A stretch of 52,777 bases of DNA from CAZEBW01 sp964510205 (lineage in GTDB: Bacteria > Chloroflexota > Anaerolineae > VGOG01), in assembly GCA_964510205.1 (NCBI GenBank), contig CAZEBW010000018.1, positions 1-52,777 of the forward strand. The letters are read 5' to 3'. The notes beneath the pieces are model-generated. The model was given only the letters and a program-made list of their open reading frames with translations, did no database searches and was not told the DNA's origin. A program made the translations under genes and the position numbers. Shown piece after piece: positions 25,609 through 33,951 of the stretch. Each line of letters begins with the position of its first letter. The stretch's first letter is position 1.

Positions 25609-27597
25609 CTAGTTCTTGCTCCCTGCTTCAACCAGCCCCAGTTTACGTAACTGCCTGGCCATGGAGCTCCAGCCGTATTTGCCTTCTTGCAAGCGCTTCC
25701 AGGTGCGGTCGGCGTACTTCCAGGAGAGCAGCTCCCGAAGCGGCGCGATGTTGAGCAGCACGCCATCGTTCAAATCGAACGCCAAGTCCAAGAGAGCGAT
25801 CTGGTCGAGCTTGTCCCGGAAAGCCGTGACGTCCTCAACGATCGCAGTTTGACGTTCGATCTCGCGGTAGCGGCGCCGACGCTCGCGGCCCTCCAAGGCG
25901 TTCGCGCCTTGTTGAAGGTTCTCCAAGCGCCCTAGCTCCAGCTCGACCTTGGTGTCGGCATACCCGCGGCCGGCGTTGTAGAGCAGGCTCGTGTCCAATC
26001 GGTGATAGTAGAGCCAGATCGCATAGTGGCGCTCCTCGGACTGGAGCAACCAGTAGATCGGCGCGTGACGCCGGCTCTTGGAGTAGCGCTTGGCGTGGAA
26101 TGAGAAGAAGCCGCTCCGCGGGTCACGGAAGTAGTTCCGCAGGCGGTCGACGCCCAGGATATCGCAGATCTCCCGCTGAATAGCGTGGGCGCGGTCCTCC
26201 CAGAGCAGGTCCAACACCTCCTGGACGCGGCTGACGATGTCCGAGGGATGGGTGGGATCGTTCACCAGAATGCCGTCCCAGGCCACGGGCAGCGGGTACG
26301 CCTCCGGCAGATCCTCCTTCGACATGGGCAGGCCGTCGGGTCCCACGAGAGCGCCGGGGGCGCAACGAGGGAGCGGGTCGAACGGATCGCCGAGCGGGGG
26401 CAGCCGCGACGGATCCTGCGCCTTGCGCACGTCCCAGCGGCCGAAGGCCATGCCGACGCACCACATTAGCAGATCTTGCACACGGTCTTCCAAGCTTGTG
26501 TGAAAGGCACGGCTAGAATGAACAACAGGCTGCTCAACCTCACTGCGGACGAGAGCGCGGTCGGCCTTGTCCAGACCATACAGATCAAGGGCAATCTCGT
26601 TGATCTCCTCCTGGACCGTTGTCAGACGAGCAGACTTGGCTTCTAGTTCACTCTGCAAAGCCTTCTCAGCTGCCTGCAACGACGGCTCAGTCCTGTGGCG
26701 CACCAGATTGGGTAGGGTGAAGACGTGCGTGGTTTCGTTGCCTCGGTCCCCACAGCGCTGGAGACTGTAGGCCTCCTTGACAAGCAGTGAGAGAGTTTCA
26801 ATGACCCTACCCTCTAGCGGAGGAAAAGGAGTGCTCTGGACAAGTCCGATTTCGTAGGATTGAGCCAATTCGGTACGAGCGAGCTGAACCCTTACAAGAA
26901 GCTCAAATGATGCGGAATTCACCACTCCTAGTAAGGCCATAAGATCGAGATCATGTCCAGAATCGAGGAAGAAGGTTGGTCCCTTATCTGCAAAGATGCC
27001 CCCGCGTGGCAATACACGGATGCTGAATCCGTCAGTCCGGCGAGGATAGGTCAGACCAGGGGAGAAGTAGTCGTTTTCTGGATGAAGTATCCACGATGCA
27101 TTGCCCTTCAAATAGGGATACCGGCTGAGCACATAGGTCTCGATTTCCTTGGCTTCGTTTCGCCAGTTGACCAACAAGTGCACGTCTGCGTAGTAAGGAG
27201 AGTAGGTACCTCCCTTGGCGAAATGCACCCAGTACTTACCGACGTATGTATCCTCAGCCGTGGTGCCAATGCGGTCAGGAGCCACCTCCCACCATAGCCG
27301 CAGGAAGCGGAAGTCCCGCTTGGTAGAGGCACCGTGCTGAACGGAGATGCCGCGCTCTTCGACAGACGGCATCTCAACGAACAGCCGGCGAATCGAATCG
27401 CCGACCCAGTAGGCTAAGGGGGTCTTGGGGATCTTCGAGAAGTCGCTCGGATCGGCGGTAAAGGTCTCGCCAGCTTGTTGCAGATCGACAACCTCGGAAG
27501 AGGACGGGTCGTTCAGTGCATCGACCTGGAGGTGCAGGGCTTTCCCTTTTTCCTCAATCTCGACATCTAGCAGCCGGAAGAAGGCGGTCTCAGGCAT
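25609..27597 (-). CDS. C-terminal (DNA-specificity) half of split second PglX
   Basis: About 662 aa. It begins exactly where the methyltransferase half stops and lines up by eye with the C-terminal half of the unsplit PglX at 45159-49055. Shared landmarks are ASTKRDFRFLRLWWEVAPDRIG, the LYGLDKADRA segment, and RKAPIYW-like, ERHYAIWLYYHRLDTSLLYNAGRGYADTK and NDGVLLNIAPLRELL stretches near the end. No methyltransferase motif lies in this half; it should hold the target-recognition and BREX-contact domains. ATG 27597 overlaps the upstream stop by 8 bp (ATGCCTGA) and has its own GGAGG site inside the upstream gene, so it can be translated as a separate subunit. A frameshift that split an ancestral gene is the alternative. 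Confidence 0.78.
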   Translation of the reverse strand: MPETAFFRLLDVEIEEKGKALHLQVDALNDPSSSEVVDLQQAGETFTADPSDFSKIPKTPLAYWVGDSIRRLFVEMPSVEERGISVQHGASTKRDFRFLRLWWEVAPDRIGTTAEDTYVGKYWVHFAKGGTYSPYYADVHLLVNWRNEAKEIETYVLSRYPYLKGNASWILHPENDYFSPGLTYPRRTDGFSIRVLPRGGIFADKGPTFFLDSGHDLDLMALLGVVNSASFELLVRVQLARTELAQSYEIGLVQSTPFPPLEGRVIETLSLLVKEAYSLQRCGDRGNETTHVFTLPNLVRHRTEPSLQAAEKALQSELEAKSARLTTVQEEINEIALDLYGLDKADRALVRSEVEQPVVHSSRAFHTSLEDRVQDLLMWCVGMAFGRWDVRKAQDPSRLPPLGDPFDPLPRCAPGALVGPDGLPMSKEDLPEAYPLPVAWDGILVNDPTHPSDIVSRVQEVLDLLWEDRAHAIQREICDILGVDRLRNYFRDPRSGFFSFHAKRYSKSRRHAPIYWLLQSEERHYAIWLYYHRLDTSLLYNAGRGYADTKVELELGRLENLQQGANALEGRERRRRYREIERQTAIVEDVTAFRDKLDQIALLDLAFDLNDGVLLNIAPLRELLSWKYADRTWKRLQEGKYGWSSMARQLRKLGLVEAGSKN

Positions 27598-29506
27598 CAC
27601 CCGCCTCCGTTTTTTGCAGCACATACGCGGCCGTCTCCACCATAGCCGTGTCCAGCACTCCGTAGCCTAGGTCGGCCATCGCGATCATCTCCGCTTCCTC
27701 CAGCAGGATCTCCTCGCGCCACGTCTGAAAGCTGCTGAGGAAGAACCCCGTGCGACTGGTGATGGCGCCCAGATAGCCCCCGTCGCCCAGCAGCTCCAGG
27801 CCGCGCTCCACGAAGGCGGCGTAGAGGTCGTTCTTGGTGCGGGGATATGCTCGCTTGATGTACGCCTTACTTCCCTCGCTGGCCGCCCCGAAGGGTGGAT
27901 TCATCAGCACCACGTCGTAGCGTCGCCGCATCAGATCGACAAAGGCGATGCCCTGCTCCGCGTCGCGGGCGAAGAGCCGTCGGGTCACCCGACGACCGTT
28001 CCCCGTGCGCCGAGCGTACGATCGTAGCGCCTCCACCACCCGGTCCCCGGCCTCGGCCCAGAACGTCTCGTTGTCCAGATCGCTCGGACGCAGCTCCATC
28101 TGCTGTGGCTGCTCTGGTCCAAACAGTCGTAATTGGCGACCAGGTGGCAGGCTTGCCAGGGTTTCGTGAGCCTCCCGGACGGCCTCGTCGATCTCCTGCT
28201 CGATCTTCAGCAAGCTGCCGGCCTCGTCAGCGAGCTTCATCTTCTCCCAGATCTCAAAGACCATCTTGCCCAGCACAGCAGGCTGCAGATCGCGCGTGAA
28301 CTCGCCTAATAGGTCGTATTCGCCCGGCATCGGCTCGGCGCACACCACGTTCGTCTTCCAAATGAGCGGCCGGTCGCTCATCTTGATCCCCATCTCACCG
28401 TAGGCTCGCTGGGCTCGCAGCCAGAGTGCCAGCTCAGCGATCTGGACCGCGCGCAGGTCGATGTCGATCCCGAACAGGTTCTCCTCCAGGATCAGCTTGG
28501 GGACTGCGCGGCGGAAGGAGGCCCGATCCCCATGGTCGGCCTGCAGCGCCGCCCCGGTCTCCGGGTCGTCCCAGGCCTCCTCGTAGATGAGCAGCAGGAG
28601 GTCGAAGCAGTAGAGCAAATAGTGGCCGCTACCGACGGCCGGGTCCAGAATCTGGAAACGGCGAGGATCCTTTTTGGGGTAGGGTGCCTTGTCCTGGGGG
28701 ATGATCAGGTAGTCGCAGCGATCGCTCAGGCTGCTGTTGCCCCCACGCATCTGCCACCACAGGCGTCCTAGTGTGTTGTCGGCCAGGAAGGCCACCACGT
28801 AGTGCGGCGTGTAGAACTGATTGCGGAAGGCGAGCTCGTAGCTGTTGCGGGGCGAGCTGGAGGCCTTGCGCGCCTCCTCGCGCAACTCCCGCGGCGTGAA
28901 GTACTGGTAGATCCAGCCGATGGTCTCGTCCTCGCCCCAGACGCTCTCCAGATCCGGGTCGTTCAGCAGGCCCAGCAGACCCTGCAGACACGACTGAGTG
29001 GGGAAGAGGATCGATGTGGGCGACGTGCGGTCGAAGATGGCGCCCAATGCTTGGCTCAGATCATCGAACAAGAGCTGGAGGTAAAGCCGGTAGCCGTGAT
29101 CGGGCTCTGCATGCAGGGCAGCGGGAGAGAGCATGGCAAACTGCTGGAAGCCCTTGGCTTGTTCCATGCCCTCTATGGAGGGCTGGATCAGCGCGCGGGC
29201 GGGATTCTCCATGAGTTTCAGCGCCGCGAGACGATTGAGGAACGTGAAGGCGCTCTCACGCACGTAGCGTTCCTGTGCCCGGGCTTGGCCAATCCCGACA
29301 GCCTGCTGGTGCTCCAGGTAGGCCTCGATGGCCCGTCGGTCTGCTCGCCCGACGGCGTCGAGGTGAGAGAGACTTGCCACCGACTCGAACGTGCCGTCGG
29401 TGTAGACCCCGTACGTTCCCTCAAGCTGCCTGCCGAACTCTTTCTCCAGCAGCTGTCTGCACTTCACGACCGTGTCATAGAGCTTGTTGCGCAGTGCTTG
29501 CTCCAT
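27590..29506 (-). CDS. N-terminal methyltransferase half of split second PglX
   Basis: A 638-aa N6-adenine methyltransferase. QFYTPHYVVAFL precedes the SAM-binding motif DPAVGSGHYL (288-294), and catalytic motif IV NPPFG is at 536-540. It parallels residues 1 to about 640 of the unsplit PglX. The product ends YVLQKTEAGDA directly before the 8-bp overlap with the specificity half, and the two halves together (638 + about 662 aa) equal the length of the intact paralogue (1298 aa). It modifies host DNA for BREX self-recognition, presumably at a different site from the first PglX. The ATG at 29506 is preceded by GAGAGGAAG. The gene begins 24 bases after the TPR/cold-shock gene. Confidence 0.82.
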   Translation of the reverse strand: MEQALRNKLYDTVVKCRQLLEKEFGRQLEGTYGVYTDGTFESVASLSHLDAVGRADRRAIEAYLEHQQAVGIGQARAQERYVRESAFTFLNRLAALKLMENPARALIQPSIEGMEQAKGFQQFAMLSPAALHAEPDHGYRLYLQLLFDDLSQALGAIFDRTSPTSILFPTQSCLQGLLGLLNDPDLESVWGEDETIGWIYQYFTPRELREEARKASSSPRNSYELAFRNQFYTPHYVVAFLADNTLGRLWWQMRGGNSSLSDRCDYLIIPQDKAPYPKKDPRRFQILDPAVGSGHYLLYCFDLLLLIYEEAWDDPETGAALQADHGDRASFRRAVPKLILEENLFGIDIDLRAVQIAELALWLRAQRAYGEMGIKMSDRPLIWKTNVVCAEPMPGEYDLLGEFTRDLQPAVLGKMVFEIWEKMKLADEAGSLLKIEQEIDEAVREAHETLASLPPGRQLRLFGPEQPQQMELRPSDLDNETFWAEAGDRVVEALRSYARRTGNGRRVTRRLFARDAEQGIAFVDLMRRRYDVVLMNPPFGAASEGSKAYIKRAYPRTKNDLYAAFVERGLELLGDGGYLGAITSRTGFFLSSFQTWREEILLEEAEMIAMADLGYGVLDTAMVETAAYVLQKTEAGDA

Positions 29507-29530
29507 CTTCCTCTCAGTTCCTTCGGGGGT

Positions 29531-30838
29531 TCACAGAGGCTCAACGAACTTGGCCATATTGCGCTTGTTCGGATCCGGGTTCTCTTCGACTTGGAACGTG
29601 ACCCGCTGGCCTGGCTCCAGAAGATGGCGGGGTCCCTGGAACCATTTTGTGCTGAAGTAGTAGTCCTCTCCGTCGTCCCCGCGGATGAAGCCGGCCCCAC
29701 CGTGGGACAACATATTCTTGATTTCTCCCTGCCCCTCCGCCATATCAGCGACCTTCAAGGATCTCCAGAAGGGCTTCAGTTCCTTGTGCAATGCCCGGGC
29801 TGATAGATCTGTACCAAGATCGACGTCCATCTGACTTGCAGCCTCCGTCAATTCAGCCGGAATCTTCCAGTCCTGCTCCTGACGCACCTTGGCTGCCAAC
29901 AAGACGTGCTTCCTGGCGTCTTCCATCTCCGAGCGAGCCTGGAGGATCCTACCCGTCAACAGGAATAGCTCCCACTTGAAGCCGAGGTCTGAAGGGCCTG
30001 GGCCGAGTAGAGCCTCGACAGCATGCTCCAGAGCCTCGTCCGGTTGTCCGAGGTCCAGGTGGTACTGGGCGATTCTATGGTGTATGAACCAGTCTCTCTT
30101 CCGAGACAGCAGGGCCTTGAGCTCTGAGATCGCTGTCTCTTGATCGCCCAGCTCAGCTCGTGATAGAGCAATGCGCCACTTGAACCATACGTCGTTGTCA
30201 TGGTGAAGTCTCTCGAACTGAGAAAGGGCTTCCTGCCCGCAACGGATGCAGTCCTCGAAACGACCCGCGTCATGCAACGCCCTGCAGCGATAAGAGTACC
30301 ATTTCTCCCTGTCCGATGCGTACTCCACAGGCTTCCCTTTTCCGTCAGGGCCATACTGGGGTACACTGGACAGTTGCTCGGGTTGGGTTCTGTCGCACCA
30401 GGTCAAGATTCTGTCGACGGGAGGGGATGGCCGTGATCTCCAGTAGTCAATCACCCGGAAGAGCGTCCGAGTATAGGGGGAATACTGCCCTGGCTCAACC
30501 AGATTCAAGATGGCATCCGCGGCTTCTAGAAATCGTCCCTCGTTGCTCTGTACCTCCGAATCATCACGTTTTATCTCCAGGTCATAGATGCACCAAGCGT
30601 AGAGGTTCCTCACGTAGTCGAAGTCCGGTTTCAGCGGGTACGTCTGTCGGCAGATGTCAAGAGCCTTTTGGGACCGACCCAGCTTGCGCAAGCTGTGAGC
30701 GTATCCCCAGCCGTCCCACTCGTTACATTGGTCGCGGTGCTCCTCCCACAGCTCCCGGTACAGACTGGCAGCCTCTTCGTACTTGTGCCGCTTCCGCAAT
30801 GCCGAAGCCCGTTCCCGCATCTGCGAAATGCTATTCAC
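29531..30838 (-). CDS. TPR protein with C-terminal cold-shock-like domain
   Basis: A 435-aa protein. Residues 1 to about 350 are helical repeats of TPR type (YEEAASLYRELWEEH, RSQKALDICRQTYPL, GQPDEALEHAVEALL). The last 65 residues read as an OB-fold cold-shock domain: GEIKNMLSHGGAGFI, GEDYYFSTKWFQG and EPGQRVTFQVEENP. Cold-shock domains bind single-stranded RNA or DNA through aromatic residues, and aromatics (F, YYF) are present at the right places. The GTG start at 30838 overlaps the RNase H stop by 8 bp and has AGAGGAGG upstream, so the two are coupled. I know no defence family with exactly this architecture. The role, perhaps delivering nucleic acid to the RNase H or helicase, is inference. 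Confidence 0.68.
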   Translation of the reverse strand: MNSISQMRERASALRKRHKYEEAASLYRELWEEHRDQCNEWDGWGYAHSLRKLGRSQKALDICRQTYPLKPDFDYVRNLYAWCIYDLEIKRDDSEVQSNEGRFLEAADAILNLVEPGQYSPYTRTLFRVIDYWRSRPSPPVDRILTWCDRTQPEQLSSVPQYGPDGKGKPVEYASDREKWYSYRCRALHDAGRFEDCIRCGQEALSQFERLHHDNDVWFKWRIALSRAELGDQETAISELKALLSRKRDWFIHHRIAQYHLDLGQPDEALEHAVEALLGPGPSDLGFKWELFLLTGRILQARSEMEDARKHVLLAAKVRQEQDWKIPAELTEAASQMDVDLGTDLSARALHKELKPFWRSLKVADMAEGQGEIKNMLSHGGAGFIRGDDGEDYYFSTKWFQGPRHLLEPGQRVTFQVEENPDPNKRNMAKFVEPL

Positions 30839-32051
30839 CGTGCTGTGCCTCCTCTAGACTGAAGTAGATGGCCTCCAGCTCGTCAAAGTCAAGCCGGAGA
30901 GCTTCAGTATCGATCTGTTCGTCGCCAACCTGGTCGCACGCACCAGAGAGTGCTTGTGCCAGATCTATGAAATCGAAGCCGCAATCGCGATACGGTCTCA
31001 GAATCTCGTAGTAGTAGGTCGCCTTGCTCAGAGAGTCGCCTTTTGCGGGCTCGGGCTTGTCCTGCGCGCCACAGTAGAACTCGTGCCACAGGTTTTCGAC
31101 TTCGCTCTTGAGAGATGGGTCCCGGAAATCGTGGACATAGGGATCGGAAACTGGCCTCTTCGGGGTGTTGTACACGTCAAGGAAGCCTCGTCTAGATCCG
31201 ATCACGACGCGAGCATATTGGTCGTTGACCACGCCCTGGAATGATGCGGGGATGTCATGTCTGACGAGCAACTCGACAAATTCACTTGCCTTATCCCGAG
31301 CCTCTCTGAGAGGGTCCTGTTCCTCCGGCTGACTGACCGACTGGCCCTGCACAGCTCCCCGTTTCGCCAGCTGATCGGCCCGGTCGTTCCATGGATCGCC
31401 ACTGTGGCTCTCAACCTTGTGCCAGCGGATTCCAACGGGGCAGTCGCGCAGGAAGGCTGCGTACGCTCGTGTCCCGGATTTGTTTGCCTTCCACTCGCCG
31501 GTGGTCCACTTCTCGATGCCTATGTAGTCATAGAAGATCTCGGCGTCCTGCACATCATGTCCACGGCACCACTCAATGGCGCAGCGGACGGCTTTCAGCT
31601 CCCCTCCTACTTGGCGCATCCCCTGCAAATCCGTATCCTCAACGCGACCGGAAAGCTCGGCCTCAAGGCTGCCGTCTTTTAGGATCACGACCCCGTAGCC
31701 GATGGCCCCATTGAGCCAGGAACCGTCGGTGTAGATGTGGTATCCTCCCGTGGGACTGGATGACGAATCGACAGCTGCGTGTGGCGAGGAGAGCCGATCC
31801 CAGCAGGTTTCCAGGTCTGGGATCACGCTCTTGTCCCTTAGTTCGTGGGTCTTGAGCGTGAAGCGATCCTTCTTGGGGCTGTAGTAGAGGTTCACGTTTC
31901 CCAATCGCTGCCCGCCACGGGTGACGGACACCTTCACCATGTAGTTGCGGAAAGAACCTGGAGTGATCGAGCCCACAATCCCCGCACTGACGAGGGTTTC
32001 AACGTAGGCGTTTGCTCTTTCCCGCAACTTGCCTTCGAACTTGTATCCCAT
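30831..32051 (-). CDS. RNase H protein flanked by a duplicated domain
   Basis: About 406 aa from ATG 32051, ten bases after the NERD-UvrD stop. The centre is a complete type 1 RNase H: YTDGSW (D109), GGELKAVRCAIEW (E151), YDYIGIEKW (D175) and HSGDPWNDRAD (H216, D223), so all four carboxylates and the histidine are present. The first 90 residues and the last 150 each contain one copy of the same domain, with RANAYVETLVSAGI...LYYSPKKDR...ELRD matched by KASEFVELLVRHDI...DVYNTPKRP...DFRD. RNase H cuts the RNA strand of RNA:DNA hybrids. The flanking domain is not one I can name. It sits within a coupled cassette of nucleic-acid enzymes inside the BREX operon. Confidence 0.8.
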   Translation of the reverse strand: MGYKFEGKLRERANAYVETLVSAGIVGSITPGSFRNYMVKVSVTRGGQRLGNVNLYYSPKKDRFTLKTHELRDKSVIPDLETCWDRLSSPHAAVDSSSSPTGGYHIYTDGSWLNGAIGYGVVILKDGSLEAELSGRVEDTDLQGMRQVGGELKAVRCAIEWCRGHDVQDAEIFYDYIGIEKWTTGEWKANKSGTRAYAAFLRDCPVGIRWHKVESHSGDPWNDRADQLAKRGAVQGQSVSQPEEQDPLREARDKASEFVELLVRHDIPASFQGVVNDQYARVVIGSRRGFLDVYNTPKRPVSDPYVHDFRDPSLKSEVENLWHEFYCGAQDKPEPAKGDSLSKATYYYEILRPYRDCGFDFIDLAQALSGACDQVGDEQIDTEALRLDFDELEAIYFSLEEAQHGE

Positions 32052-32061
32052 CTTAGTTCGC

Positions 32062-33951
32062 CTACCACCTGCTAAGAATATCACTGTTGATGGTTAACAG
32101 CTCTGACACAAAGCGGTTGTTCGGATCCTGGTAGTAGACGATCAACCGCTCCAGTGGTCGCGTGAGCGCGACATAGACCTTACGCCGCGAAAGCAGCTCT
32201 CTCTGATACCGCACATCTTGGTCCTCAAACATAACCTGTGGCTTCGAACGATCGTAGAGATCCTCGATCCCTGTCACCAAGACGGCTTCCTTCTCCAAGC
32301 CCTTGGCGCCCATGAAATCGACTAGGCTGACCGCCGCCTCGTGCTCGGGCTCACCGAGCCGGAAGCGAACGTCCTGTGCCGCCAGCGCGTCTGCCACCTG
32401 ATCCAGACCCTCGTCGGACGTGACGATCAGGATATCCTCTTCAGAGTACGAGGTGTCTAGGAATCCCCGAACCTGCTCCGCTATTTCGTGGCTGGGGTGG
32501 TTCGTTCGTAGGACCTCCGCCCGGTTCTTCAGCTTGTTTGGATACTTGAAACTCTCAGTGTAGCCATGCTCGGCGAACTCGCTCCGGGCCAGGGGATCGC
32601 CCAGAATGAATCGCGTCGCGAGCTCGGCGATGTAATGGGGAGTGCGGAACATCTTGTATGATTTGTCGACCTCGGCTCTGGCAGTGACGAATCCGAGCCG
32701 CTCTAGGTCGTGCCTCCGCTCGTAGATCTTCTGACCGATGTCGCCCACGAAGAAGAAGCTCTTCGATTTGCAGAGGTGGTCAATCACCAGGAGGTAGAAA
32801 TTGTCAAAGTCCTGGATCTCGTCGACAAAGGCGTGATCGAAGTGGCGGAAGCGGTCTGGCTCCGCACGCAAGGCGCTCTCCACGTCCTCCCTCAACCGGG
32901 TCTCATATTCCTGGGGTGTTTCACCTGCGCTTCGATGTCGCCCGATGTCGTCAATCTCCAGAACAGCGGCGACTATGCGCTCCATGAGGGCGGGAACACA
33001 CTCGATAGTGATTACTTGCTGATAGCGGACAGGGTCCGGCGAATCGACGATCTTGTGTTGGAATATGCGGCGGATGTTTGTCTCCAGGTTTGAGTTGTAG
33101 GTCGTAAGCAGGATGCGCGGCAAAGCGCCGTCACCTGCCACATCCACCGTGTGGATAGCCTTCGAGATGAGGACATTCGTCTTGCCGCTGCCGGCCACGT
33201 CGAGAAGGTAGTTCTGCTGCGGGTCCAGGCCGAAAATCCAGCGCTGTTGCTGCTCCGTGATCATCCTAAGGCGGCGTTTGTTCCTCTGGCGTTCCGTGTA
33301 GTCGCCGATGCGGAACGAGCTGGGCAAGAGCCGTCGGTGGGTCTCCATCACCTCCGCCGAGGAGGGGGCTTGGAACTTGGCGTCCATCTGAACAATCTTC
33401 CGCAGCAGTTCCTCGGGCCGGGCGACGTAGTTATCCAGATCCTCGCGGAAGAGCGTGCGATCCAGGTCAAGGTAGAACCTAGACTGGGGGTTCTGGAGTA
33501 GCCCGACGTTCTCTAGCCTGTTCAGGAAGTCGGACCGCGAAACGCGAGGGAAGGCCACAATGGAGGTGACGAAGACATCCAGTCCTTCCATAAGCTCGAT
33601 GAGGGCATAGAGGTACGCTGCCGCCTGGCTCGTTGGATTGTCAATTTCCCGAACGTGGCTCGTGGTGCGGTCGGTCACGCGGATCTTGTACTGATCCCGC
33701 CATTGATACACATTACGAATCAGGTTCCAGTCTTTCACCTCAATCGAAAACAAGCCAGTCTCGGGGGAGACGACGACGAAATCTGGTCGCTTCTTGCTGA
33801 TCCCCCGTACGCGCTCGCGGTAGGCGGGGGTGAGTTGTAGCTCACGGTAGACGAAGTAATCGGCGGGCAGATTCCGCAGAAACGAGAGCATCTCACGCTC
33901 GGCAAGGTTCTCATCGGCGATCTTGGTGGATTGGATCAACTGACACTTCAT
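32062..33951 (-). CDS. NERD nuclease-domain / UvrD-like helicase protein
   Basis: About 629 aa from ATG 33951, which overlaps the preceding helicase stop as ATGA; the longer open frame upstream only shadows that gene. The N-terminal NERD domain has KRPDFVVV (D57) and FSIEVKDW (E71, K73), a PD-(D/E)XK nuclease core. A UvrD-type SF1 helicase follows, with DVAGSGKT at 251-258, FVDEIQDFDNF as motif II, QKIYERRHDL and the late motif YVALTRPLERL. NERD-helicase fusions appear in several phage defence systems, where they are thought to translocate on and cleave foreign DNA. No key residue is visibly missing. Confidence 0.82.
   Translation of the reverse strand: MKCQLIQSTKIADENLAEREMLSFLRNLPADYFVYRELQLTPAYRERVRGISKKRPDFVVVSPETGLFSIEVKDWNLIRNVYQWRDQYKIRVTDRTTSHVREIDNPTSQAAAYLYALIELMEGLDVFVTSIVAFPRVSRSDFLNRLENVGLLQNPQSRFYLDLDRTLFREDLDNYVARPEELLRKIVQMDAKFQAPSSAEVMETHRRLLPSSFRIGDYTERQRNKRRLRMITEQQQRWIFGLDPQQNYLLDVAGSGKTNVLISKAIHTVDVAGDGALPRILLTTYNSNLETNIRRIFQHKIVDSPDPVRYQQVITIECVPALMERIVAAVLEIDDIGRHRSAGETPQEYETRLREDVESALRAEPDRFRHFDHAFVDEIQDFDNFYLLVIDHLCKSKSFFFVGDIGQKIYERRHDLERLGFVTARAEVDKSYKMFRTPHYIAELATRFILGDPLARSEFAEHGYTESFKYPNKLKNRAEVLRTNHPSHEIAEQVRGFLDTSYSEEDILIVTSDEGLDQVADALAAQDVRFRLGEPEHEAAVSLVDFMGAKGLEKEAVLVTGIEDLYDRSKPQVMFEDQDVRYQRELLSRRKVYVALTRPLERLIVYYQDPNNRFVSELLTINSDILSRW

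Noticed and set aside
25581..25766. N-terminal extension of the 111-aa protein
   Set aside because: It overlaps the end of the split pglX in another frame; the strong ribosome site supports ATG 25580.
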